Source of the DNA: Thiomicrospira sp.
Lineage (GTDB): Bacteria; Pseudomonadota; Gammaproteobacteria; Thiomicrospirales; Thiomicrospiraceae
Length of the DNA stretch: 34,770 nucleotides
Assembly: GCF_014859555.1 (NCBI RefSeq)
Contig: NZ_JACUTY010000017.1
Span: forward strand, 1 to 34,770
Reading direction: 5' to 3'
Position numbers and translations under genes: made by a program. Below the pieces are notes generated by a model that was given only the letters and a program-made list of their open reading frames with translations, ran no database searches and was not told the origin of the DNA. Positions 23,188-30,908 of the stretch are shown here, piece by piece. Position 1 is the first letter of the stretch. Every line of letters starts with the position of its first letter.

Positions 23188-24024
23188 ATGTCAGAACAGC
23201 GACAGTCCTCTCGATTTTCTCGTCAGTTTTTAGTTACCGATTATCAGGATGAACACTTTGAACTGGCTTTTGAGGGTTGGGATGTCAATTTAACGGGTTT
23301 AAGTTTTTGGGTAAATGACCCAGATTTGTTTATGCCGGGGCAGATTCTAACGTTACGTGTTAAAGCCGAAGATACCGCTGAAATGTATGCGTTGGATAGT
23401 GTTGAAGTGGTACATTTGCAAGAACGAGATGGGCTGATTTTATGCGGTTGCCATATTGCTCAAGTCACCAGTGATCAATTATTGGCGCATCATCGTTTGG
23501 TTATGCTAAACGAAGCGGCCGCTAGCCAGTCCATGTCTGATTCTGAATTGCGTGAGTTTGATTTTAATCAAACTGGTTCAAGTCTGTCTTTTCAGCCGGC
23601 CGATTATCAGCAAGCCAGTTTTGCGCTTAATTTGGCAGTAGAGGAGTTGACCGGTGGCGTGCAGTCGGATGAAACCAGCTGGGAAACGCTTCACAATGGC
23701 TTAGAGGATTTGCTTAGTGAGGTGGAACAAGATCAGCAACAACAGGTTTTGTCGTTAATTGCCGGTTTTAAGCGTTTTCACCTGTCGCAAGAGTCGCGTA
23801 ATGAGCAGGTGTTGGCACTCAGTTTATTGGCCAAAATGTTGGTTCACACGCCACAGACGGAAGCGGATCGCTTGTCATGGCAAACCTTGTTGCGCGATTT
23901 TGAAACGCGCTTTTTAGATGAACGTTTATTGTTGGCGTATGATTTGATGCATCAAGGTTTGGAAGCGGGCGAAGCCTTGCAGCGAGCCACCGATCAATTG
24001 ACGCTGGAGAAGGAGCCATTCTAG
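23188..24024 (+). CDS. PilZ-like domain protein with helical C-terminal region
   Basis: A 278-residue cytoplasmic protein. Residues 1-110 resemble a PilZ c-di-GMP-binding barrel: R5-xxx-R9 (RQSSR) near the start, then DVNLTG (residues 32-37), matching (D/N)xSxxG except Asn34 replaces Ser. The remaining 160 residues are predicted helical, Gln/Glu/Leu-rich (EVEQDQQQQVLSLIAGF), of no family I recognise. AAAGG precedes the ATG. The Asn change could weaken c-di-GMP binding, so it may be a degenerate or altered PilZ receptor. Confidence 0.75.
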   Translation: MSEQRQSSRFSRQFLVTDYQDEHFELAFEGWDVNLTGLSFWVNDPDLFMPGQILTLRVKAEDTAEMYALDSVEVVHLQERDGLILCGCHIAQVTSDQLLAHHRLVMLNEAAASQSMSDSELREFDFNQTGSSLSFQPADYQQASFALNLAVEELTGGVQSDETSWETLHNGLEDLLSEVEQDQQQQVLSLIAGFKRFHLSQESRNEQVLALSLLAKMLVHTPQTEADRLSWQTLLRDFETRFLDERLLLAYDLMHQGLEAGEALQRATDQLTLEKEPF

Positions 24025-24084
24025 TATGATGATCGAGTTTTAAAGCCAAGAACTGGCTATGTTAGAAGCTACAAACCTAAACTT

Positions 24085-24134
24085 TAAAAAACCTAAGCTC
24101 AGTCATTTAAGCGCTGAGCTTAGGTAATTTATTT
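24085..24134 (-). terminator. Rho-independent terminator, probably bidirectional
   Basis: ACCTAAGCTCAG (24091-24102) and CTGAGCTTAGGT (24114-24125) form a perfect 12-bp stem with an 11-nt loop. On the minus strand it is followed by a TTTTTT run (24090-24085), ideal for proS. On the plus strand AATTTATTT follows, so it can also stop the PilZ-like transcript. Confidence 0.9.
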
Positions 24135-24145
24135 CTTGTTGCGGA

Positions 24146-25861
24146 TTATCCTACTAACTTATCGATTAAAAATGCCATAAAATCAGCCTGTGGAATATTC
24201 TGGCTAGATTCATCACGACGGTTTTTGTATTCAATCATGCCGTCATCCAAACCGCGTTCACCCACCACAATACGATGCGGAATGCCAATAAGTTCCATGT
24301 CATTAAACATCACACCTGGGCGTTCGTTGCGGTCGTCAAATAACACGTCAATGCCTTTAGCGCTTAAGTCCTGATAAAGCTGTTCAACTACTTCTTTAAC
24401 GCGTGGTGATTTGTGCATTTGCATCGGCACGATGCAAACCTGGAACGGGGCCAATGATTCCGGCCAAATAACACCTTTATCGTCATGGTTTTGCTCAATG
24501 GCAGCCGCAACTAGGCGGGTTACGCCAATGCCATAACAGCCCATTTCTAGGGTTTGGGCGCGACTGTTTTCGTTTAATACATTCGCGTTTAATGCGCTTG
24601 AGTATTTATCACCAAGCTGGAAAATATGGCCGACTTCGATGCCACGGCGAATTTGAATAAAGCCATGGCCGTCAGGACTAGGGTCACCCTCCACCACATT
24701 ACGAATGTCGGCTACCAGGCCTGGTTGAACATCACGTTCCCAGTTTACGCCAGTTAGGTGATAGCCGGTTTTATTGGCGCCGCATACAAAATCGCTTAAA
24801 TGCGCTGCAGAGCGATCAACGATCACCGGAATCGTTAAACCGACCGGGCCAATTGAACCCGCATCGCAGCCCGCGGCTTGTTGAATTTGTTCCGCATTGG
24901 CAAAAGTCATTGGGCTGGCAACTTGGGCTAGCTTTTCAACTTTAATATCGTTAACTTCATGATCACCACGTAATACCAGTGCAACCACTGGACTGGCTTG
25001 GTCGGCACCTTGAACCAGTAGGGTTTTAATGGTTTGTTTGGCCTCAACTTTTAATAAGGCACACACGTCTTCAATGCTGTGGGTTTTTGGTGTGGCGACT
25101 TCAGCCAGCACCAGGCCTGGTGCTGGGCGAGCACCACTTGGTGCAACGGCTTCAGCCAATTCGACGTTGGCGGCAAAATTACTTTCGGTCGAAAAGGCGA
25201 TGGCATCTTCACCGGAGTCGGCTAATACGTGGAACTCATGTGAGCCATCACCACCGATTGAACCTGTGTCGGCTTGTACCGCACGGAAATTTAACCCCAT
25301 GCGTTCAAAAATACGGTGGTAGGTGTCATACATGACTTGGTAGGTGGCTTCCAAACTGGCACGATCAATATGGAAAGAGTAGGCGTCTTTCATAATGAAT
25401 TCACGCGAACGCATCACTCCAAAACGCGGACGAATCTCGTCACGGAACTTGGTTTGTATTTGGTAAAAGTTAACCGGCAGTTGTTTATAACTGCGAATTT
25501 CTTTGCGGATTAAGTCGGTAATGACTTCTTCATGTGTTGGGCCTAAGCAAAACTCACGATTATGACGATCATTAATGCGCAACAACTCCGCACCATATTC
25601 TTGCCAACGGCCTGATTCTTGCCATAGTTCGGCTGGCTGAACAACGGGCATTAACACTTCCTGCGCGCCGGCTTTATCCATTTCTTGACGAATAATGTTT
25701 TCCACCTTGCGCAATACTCTTAAACCTAAAGGCAGCCAAGTGTACAAGCCCCCAGCTAAACGGCGGATTAAACCGGCACGAATCATAAGCTGGTGGCTGA
25801 TGATTTCAGCGTCGGCTGGCGTTTCACGAGTGGTGGCGAGCAGGAATTGCGATGTTTTCAT
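24146..25861 (-). CDS. proS: Proline--tRNA ligase
   Basis: A 571-residue class II synthetase of bacterial type. Motif 1 ([25 protein letters not shown]), motif 2 ([18 protein letters not shown] to [25 protein letters not shown]) and motif 3 ([20 protein letters not shown]) are intact. The inserted trans-editing domain (about 225-385) that clears Ala-tRNA-Pro is present with [14 protein letters not shown] and [17 protein letters not shown]. The C-terminal anticodon-binding domain ends at DKLVG. Two iterated palindromes lie inside the editing insertion ([18 protein letters not shown]). Confidence 0.98.
   Translation of the reverse strand: MKTSQFLLATTRETPADAEIISHQLMIRAGLIRRLAGGLYTWLPLGLRVLRKVENIIRQEMDKAGAQEVLMPVVQPAELWQESGRWQEYGAELLRINDRHNREFCLGPTHEEVITDLIRKEIRSYKQLPVNFYQIQTKFRDEIRPRFGVMRSREFIMKDAYSFHIDRASLEATYQVMYDTYHRIFERMGLNFRAVQADTGSIGGDGSHEFHVLADSGEDAIAFSTESNFAANVELAEAVAPSGARPAPGLVLAEVATPKTHSIEDVCALLKVEAKQTIKTLLVQGADQASPVVALVLRGDHEVNDIKVEKLAQVASPMTFANAEQIQQAAGCDAGSIGPVGLTIPVIVDRSAAHLSDFVCGANKTGYHLTGVNWERDVQPGLVADIRNVVEGDPSPDGHGFIQIRRGIEVGHIFQLGDKYSSALNANVLNENSRAQTLEMGCYGIGVTRLVAAAIEQNHDDKGVIWPESLAPFQVCIVPMQMHKSPRVKEVVEQLYQDLSAKGIDVLFDDRNERPGVMFNDMELIGIPHRIVVGERGLDDGMIEYKNRRDESSQNIPQADFMAFLIDKLVG
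24714..24725. repeat. Iterated palindrome ACCAGGCCTGGT in proS
   Basis: Exact 12-mer in the editing-domain region, read as Gln-Pro-Gly-Leu-Val. Confidence 0.9.
25105..25126. repeat. Extended iterated palindrome in proS (22-bp perfect)
   Basis: The 12-mer at 25110-25121 is flanked by CCAGC and GCTGG, making 22 bp of perfect dyad symmetry, the longest in the set. It is read as Pro-Gly-Leu-Val. Confidence 0.92.
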
Positions 25862-26028
25862 GTGCGTTATGCCTTGTTATTCAGCGTGATATTAAGAATT
25901 AATCGCGTATTTTAACATGCGAAGGGAGGGTTTTGGCGAGTTCAAAACCGATTCTTTGTCCTCGTTTGCTTGGGTTTACAGTAGAATAGAGCGAATATTA
26001 ACAGCTTGAGTTTGGAGCCACGAAAAAC

Positions 26029-28848
26029 ATGTTATACACCACGGATGCGTCTGTTTTTGAAATTACCCCGATTAGAGTGCTGACACCGAAAGATCGTATT
26101 GGATTGATTAACTGTATTCGTGATTTGGTTCACCAAGATTACCCGATCACCTTGCGCGCAGGCGGTACATCGTTGGGCGGTCAGGCGATTGGCTCGGGCG
26201 TGATAGTTGATGTGTCTAAGCATTTGAATCAAGTGATTGAATATCGCCCGCAACAAAAGCAAATTAAGGTTGAACCGGGTGTGATTCAAGATGACTTGAA
26301 TAACTACTTAAAAGCCGACGGCTTGATGTTTGCACCTGATACCTCGACCTCCAATCGTGCCATGATAGGCGGCATGGTGGGGAATAATTCCGCGGGTGCT
26401 TACTCGGTTTATTATGGCACAACGCGCGAACATGTCATTGCCTTGGATGTGGTGCTGGCGGATGGGTCGGAAGTGGTGTTTGAAGATTTATCGCCTGAGC
26501 AATTAGAACAAAAAACGGATCAGTCAGATTTGGAAGGCGAGATTTATCGCGAAACCCTGCGATTGCTGAAAGCGCATCAAACCGAAATTCTGGCTCAGTC
26601 TCCCGATGCATCAATCATTCGACGCAACACCGGTTATGCGTTGGATGTGATGCTGCGCGAGCATCAACCGTTTAACGCCAAAGGCAAGCCATTTAGTTTG
26701 GTGCCGTTGATTTGTGGCAGCGAAGGCACGTTATGCACCGTGACCGCAGCTACGTTAAATTTGGTAGAACGTCCCAAGTTCCGTCAGTTAATTTGCGCGC
26801 ATTTTGATTCTATTGAAGCGGCACTGAACCAAGTGGAAGGTTTGTTGCGATTTAAACTGGCCGCGATTGAATTAATTGATAAAGCCACGCTAGATGCTAC
26901 CCAAACCAATTTGGAGCAGCAATCCAATCGTTTTTGGATCCATGGTGATCCACAAGCGGTCTTGGTAATTGAATTGTTTTACCAAACCAAGGCTACCATG
27001 ACCAAACGTTTAGCCGAGAACCAGGCCTGGTTGTTGGAAAAGGGGGCTTACGCGGCGCCGATTATTGATCCAGCGGAGGCCTCAAAAGTATGGTCGTTAC
27101 GTAAATCTGGTTTGGGTTTGTTAATGGGTAAGCGTTCACGTAAAAAAGCCGTCGCAGTCATTGAAGATGCCGCTGTACCGGTGCCCAGTTTGCCGGCTTT
27201 TTATCAAGCGGTGCAAGCGATGATGGCCGAATTGAATGTAAATGCGGTTTATTACGGCCATGCTTCAGTTGGCTTGATTCATATTCGACCTGAGTTGGAT
27301 TTGGCGAAACCAGCGGACCGCGAATTATTTGCAAAATTAGCGGCGCGTTTTTCGAGTTTGGTGAAAGAGTTTCGCGGCGCCCTATCAGCGGAACACGGAG
27401 ACGGACGTATACGAGCACCTTATTTAAAAGAACAAGTCGGCGAGCAAGTTTATACCGTTTGGCAAACACTTAAACAAACGTTTGATCCAAAAGGGTTATT
27501 TAACCCGGGTGTGATTTTAGGTGAAACGCCGATTAATCAAAATCAACGTGCGGATCGCCAGCCCATTCAAAAACTTGAAACCGGCTTTGATTGGCGTGCA
27601 GACATGAGTTTGATGGATGCGGTCGAGAAATGTAATGGGGCGGGTGCTTGTCGTAAATCAAATGGCTTAATGTGCCCTTCCTACCAAGTCACACGTGAAG
27701 AGGCTTATTCGACTCGGGGCCGTAGCAATTTGTTGCGTCGCGCTTTAACCGATCCGAACCCGAGAGAGTCCTTGAGTAACAATGAACTGCAAGATGCGCT
27801 GGATCATTGCTTGTCTTGCAAAGCCTGTAAAACTGAGTGCCCAGCCAGTGTGGATTTGTCGCGTTTAAAAGCCGAAGTGAGTTATCAGTTAGGCATTAAA
27901 AAGTCGGTGGCTTGGGCTTTAAAACGCCAGCATAAATTGATGAGCTGGGGGGTGCGTCATCCCAAGTGGTTTAGATGGTGGCAAAATTTTGGTTTGTCAA
28001 AGCGCATGTTGGGCGTGGATCGCCGCCGCCGTTTGCCAGGCGCGGGTTCTTTTAGCTTAGAAGACTGGTGGAGTAACTTAAGTAGCCAGCAGTTAGACCC
28101 TATGGGCGAAGGCAACCTGCGCCAGAAAGTATGGGTACTGTGTGATTTATTTAGCCAATACCAGGAGCCGGAAGTAGGTAAAGCAACATTAAACAGCTTA
28201 ATTAAACTCGGTTTTGATGTTAAACCAGTGTTTATGAAAGCCTCGCCTCGCACCTTAATTAGTCAAGGTTTATTGCCGCAAGCCAGTGAAGAGTTGGCTC
28301 GTTTGATTCAAATGCTGAATCAGGTTGAGTTGGACGATTATGTTATTGGGATTGAACCGTCTGAAGTCATTACTTGGCGTGATGAAGCCAAAGATTTATT
28401 ACCAAAAACCGCCGATGCGTTTGATTATAAACAGGTGCGTTTATATGAAGAGCTGATTGTAGACCTGGTCGCGCAAAAACGTTTACCTAAGATGGCAAGT
28501 GTAAATCGTAAACTTTGGTTGCATGTACATTGTCATCAAAAAGCTTTGGCCAAACCTGAGCAAGTTGAACAAGCCTTATTGCAAGTACCAGGCCTGGTGG
28601 TTGAAACCATTCAAAGTGGTTGCTGTGGTATGGCCGGCGATTTTGGTTATCGACAATATGATTTATCCATCAAAATTGCCGAGCAAACTTTACTGCCAGC
28701 CTTGGCGCAAGCGCAAGCGCAAGACTGGGTGGTGGCGACTGGCGTTAGTTGTCGAACCCAAGTTTCAGACTTAACTCAACATAAAGCGCAGCATGTGGCG
28801 CAGATATTTGATCATGTGTTGCCTGAATTGGAGGCACTAGATGTCTAG
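26029..28848 (+). CDS. FAD-binding and Fe-S-binding oxidoreductase (GlcD/GlcF-like, YdiJ family)
   Basis: A 939-residue fusion of a flavin dehydrogenase with an iron-sulfur subunit, likely oxidising a 2-hydroxyacid such as D-lactate or D-2-hydroxyglutarate and passing electrons to quinone. FAD_binding_4 has RAGGTSLGGQAIGSG (about 43-57) and GGMVGNNSAGAYS; the FAD-oxidase C-terminal domain has YYGHASVGLIHIRPELDL and FNPGV. Fe-S motifs are CNGAGACRKSNGLMCPSY (about 535) and CLSCKACKTECP (about 595). CCG-type segments HVHCHQKAL and SGCCGMAGDFGY lie near 833 and 863. The N-terminus starts at YTTDAS, lacking some 30 residues usual in relatives; an in-frame TAA upstream excludes an extension. Two palindromes are inside (NQAWL, VPGLV). 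Confidence 0.92.
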   Translation: MLYTTDASVFEITPIRVLTPKDRIGLINCIRDLVHQDYPITLRAGGTSLGGQAIGSGVIVDVSKHLNQVIEYRPQQKQIKVEPGVIQDDLNNYLKADGLMFAPDTSTSNRAMIGGMVGNNSAGAYSVYYGTTREHVIALDVVLADGSEVVFEDLSPEQLEQKTDQSDLEGEIYRETLRLLKAHQTEILAQSPDASIIRRNTGYALDVMLREHQPFNAKGKPFSLVPLICGSEGTLCTVTAATLNLVERPKFRQLICAHFDSIEAALNQVEGLLRFKLAAIELIDKATLDATQTNLEQQSNRFWIHGDPQAVLVIELFYQTKATMTKRLAENQAWLLEKGAYAAPIIDPAEASKVWSLRKSGLGLLMGKRSRKKAVAVIEDAAVPVPSLPAFYQAVQAMMAELNVNAVYYGHASVGLIHIRPELDLAKPADRELFAKLAARFSSLVKEFRGALSAEHGDGRIRAPYLKEQVGEQVYTVWQTLKQTFDPKGLFNPGVILGETPINQNQRADRQPIQKLETGFDWRADMSLMDAVEKCNGAGACRKSNGLMCPSYQVTREEAYSTRGRSNLLRRALTDPNPRESLSNNELQDALDHCLSCKACKTECPASVDLSRLKAEVSYQLGIKKSVAWALKRQHKLMSWGVRHPKWFRWWQNFGLSKRMLGVDRRRRLPGAGSFSLEDWWSNLSSQQLDPMGEGNLRQKVWVLCDLFSQYQEPEVGKATLNSLIKLGFDVKPVFMKASPRTLISQGLLPQASEELARLIQMLNQVELDDYVIGIEPSEVITWRDEAKDLLPKTADAFDYKQVRLYEELIVDLVAQKRLPKMASVNRKLWLHVHCHQKALAKPEQVEQALLQVPGLVVETIQSGCCGMAGDFGYRQYDLSIKIAEQTLLPALAQAQAQDWVVATGVSCRTQVSDLTQHKAQHVAQIFDHVLPELEALDV
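27020..27031. repeat. Iterated palindrome ACCAGGCCTGGT in the FAD oxidoreductase gene
   Basis: Exact 12-mer, read as Asn-Gln-Ala-Trp-Leu. Confidence 0.9.
28587..28598. repeat. Iterated palindrome ACCAGGCCTGGT in the FAD oxidoreductase gene
   Basis: Exact 12-mer, read as Val-Pro-Gly-Leu-Val between the two CCG-type segments. Confidence 0.9.
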
Positions 28849-29437
28849 CTCTTTATCGAAACCTTTATATCTGGCCTCCACTTCGCCACGTCGCGCCGAA
28901 CTGCTGGGTCAGTTGGGTTTAAGCTTCGAAACGGTTAATGCACCGGTGGAAGAGGTGGCCTTGCCTAATGAAGATGCGGAATCTTTTGTCAAGCGCATGG
29001 CGATTGAGAAAGCACTGGATGGCTTTAATAAGTTAGCGGGCGCGCATATTTGGGTGGTTGGGGGCGACACGCTGGTTAAAGTGGATAACTTTGTGCTGGG
29101 CAAACCGAAAAACCAAGCCGATGCGATGCGTATGTGGCGAAAACTATCTGGGCGCAAACATGAAGTTTTATCGGCGGTGGCGGTAGTTCATGATGGTGAA
29201 GTTTTTTGTCGACTAAATCAAACCTGGGTCTATTTTAGAGAAATCAGCGAACAAGAAATGCGTGATTATTGGCAAACTGGTGAGCCGGTCGGTAAGGCTG
29301 GCGCTTATGCCATTCAAGGGTTGGGAACCCAGTTTATTGAACGTATTGACGGCAGTTATTCGGCCGTAATGGGTTTGCCTTTATTTGAACTGAGTCAGTT
29401 GCTAACGCAGGCTCATTACTATGAGACATGTCGATGA
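28841..29437 (+). CDS. Maf-family nucleotide pyrophosphatase (YhdE type)
   Basis: A 198-residue house-cleaning nucleotide pyrophosphatase, probably dTTP/UTP-specific as YhdE. Signatures: LASTSPRRAELL near the start, the metal-site region VVGGDTLVKVD (Gly where most relatives have Ala before the Asp-Thr), LGKPKNQADAMRMWRKLSGRKHEV, and GKAGAYAIQGLGTQFIERIDGSYSAVMGLP. The position immediately before rng and yhdP mirrors E. coli yhdE-rng-yhdP, which favours YhdE over YceF. It overlaps the upstream gene by 8 bp and the downstream gene by up to 10 bp. Confidence 0.93.
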   Translation: MSSSLSKPLYLASTSPRRAELLGQLGLSFETVNAPVEEVALPNEDAESFVKRMAIEKALDGFNKLAGAHIWVVGGDTLVKVDNFVLGKPKNQADAMRMWRKLSGRKHEVLSAVAVVHDGEVFCRLNQTWVYFREISEQEMRDYWQTGEPVGKAGAYAIQGLGTQFIERIDGSYSAVMGLPLFELSQLLTQAHYYETCR

Positions 29438-30906
29438 GTAATGAAGAAAAAGTATTGGTGAATATCACGCCCAACGAAACACGTGTAGCTTGGCTGGAAA
29501 ATGGCGTGCTCCAAGAGGTTTGGGTGGAACGCACCAAAAAACGTGGTCTAGTCGGTAATATTTACTGGGGGCGCGTGGATCGTGTGTTGCCAGGTATGCA
29601 AGCGGCGTTTGTGGATATTGGTTTAGGTCGAGCGGCATTTTTACATGTGTCGGATTTATCACAGGCCTTAATTGAGAAGCGCGCACCCAATGATCCAGAA
29701 GATATCAGTAAAATATTGTATGAAAGCCAAAAGCTCATGGTTCAAGTGGTAAAAGATCCACTTGGAACCAAGGGCGCTCGCGTAACCATGCAAATTTCTT
29801 TGCCGTCTCGCCTGTTGGTGTATATGCCGGAGGAGAAGACTTTGGGTGTGTCGCAGAAAATTGATCAATCTGAAGAACGCGACCGTCTTAAAGAAATTAT
29901 TCGTCAAATTCAAGAAACGCAAGCCGTCGAAGGTGGCTTTATTTTCCGTACGGTTGCGGAAGGCGCGAATTTTCATGAAATTCGAGCCGATTTAACCTAT
30001 TTGCAGCGTTTATGGCAAGGTATTGTGTCCAAGTCGACACAAGCCAAAAAACCAAAGATTATTTATGAAGATTTACCGCTTTATTTGAGAATTTTGCGAG
30101 ACATTCCAAATGACGGTATTGAGAAAATTCGGGTCGACTCAGCCGAAACTTTTCAAAAAATGCAGGCGTTTGCCAAGATGTATGTGTTGGAAGTTACGGA
30201 TAAGTTGGGTCATTACAAAGGTGATCGTCCGATTTTTGACCTTTATAACATTGAAGATGAAATTCAGGCCGCGTTAGAAAAACGGGTGATGTTAAAGTCC
30301 GGGGGTTATTTGATTATTGATCAAACTGAGGCCATGACAACCATCGATGTCAATACCGGCGGGTTTGTTGGACACAAGAATTTAGAAGAAACCATTTATC
30401 GAACCAATTTAGAAGCGACGCAAGCAATTGCACGTCAATTACGCTTGCGAAATTTGGGCGGTATTATCATTTTAGATTTAATCGACATGGACGATAAAGA
30501 ACATCGAGCCCATGTTTATGAAGCGTTAGGCAAGGCTTTGGCGCGAGACCGTGTGAAAACCTCGATTAGTGAAATATCGCGTTTAGGTTTGATCGAAATG
30601 ACACGCAAACGCACGCGTGAAAGTTTGGAACGCATTCTATGCCAACCTTGCCCAATGTGTAATGGGCGAGGTGTGGTGCGCACTGCAGAAACGGTCGCTT
30701 ATGAAATTTTCCGTGAAATTACTCGCATGGACAAATCCTTTAACGCCGATAAATATCGGGTAATTGCGGCGGAGTCAGTGGTGGCCAGGATTATGGATGA
30801 AGAGTCGGATGCGGTGGCTTCGTTAGAAGCCTTTTTAAATAAAACTATTCGTTTTCAAGCCGAAAGCAGTTACCCGCCTGAGTATTTTGATGTGGTGATG
30901 ATGTAG
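29428..30906 (+). CDS. rng: Ribonuclease G
   Basis: A 492-residue RNase E/G family endonuclease (E. coli 489) that matures the 16S rRNA 5' end and degrades some mRNAs. The S1 domain (GNIYWGRVDRVLPGMQAAFVDIG) is at about 40-125, followed by the RNase H-like and DNase I-like catalytic parts with TTIDVNTGGF and IIILDLIDMDD carrying the Mg-binding Asp residues. The Zn-link is CPMC (QPCPMCNGRG) near residue 410. It lacks the RNase E C-terminal scaffold. An alternative ATG at 29434 overlaps the maf stop as ATGA and may be the true start. Confidence 0.97.
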   Translation: MSMSNEEKVLVNITPNETRVAWLENGVLQEVWVERTKKRGLVGNIYWGRVDRVLPGMQAAFVDIGLGRAAFLHVSDLSQALIEKRAPNDPEDISKILYESQKLMVQVVKDPLGTKGARVTMQISLPSRLLVYMPEEKTLGVSQKIDQSEERDRLKEIIRQIQETQAVEGGFIFRTVAEGANFHEIRADLTYLQRLWQGIVSKSTQAKKPKIIYEDLPLYLRILRDIPNDGIEKIRVDSAETFQKMQAFAKMYVLEVTDKLGHYKGDRPIFDLYNIEDEIQAALEKRVMLKSGGYLIIDQTEAMTTIDVNTGGFVGHKNLEETIYRTNLEATQAIARQLRLRNLGGIIILDLIDMDDKEHRAHVYEALGKALARDRVKTSISEISRLGLIEMTRKRTRESLERILCQPCPMCNGRGVVRTAETVAYEIFREITRMDKSFNADKYRVIAAESVVARIMDEESDAVASLEAFLNKTIRFQAESSYPPEYFDVVMM

Positions 30907-30908
30907 TT

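Noticed and set aside
26029-26100. FAD oxidoreductase truncated by a frameshift
   Set aside because: An in-frame TAA lies just upstream of the ATG and no homologous coding sequence is evident in another frame before it; the short N-terminus keeps the TDAS motif and all domains.
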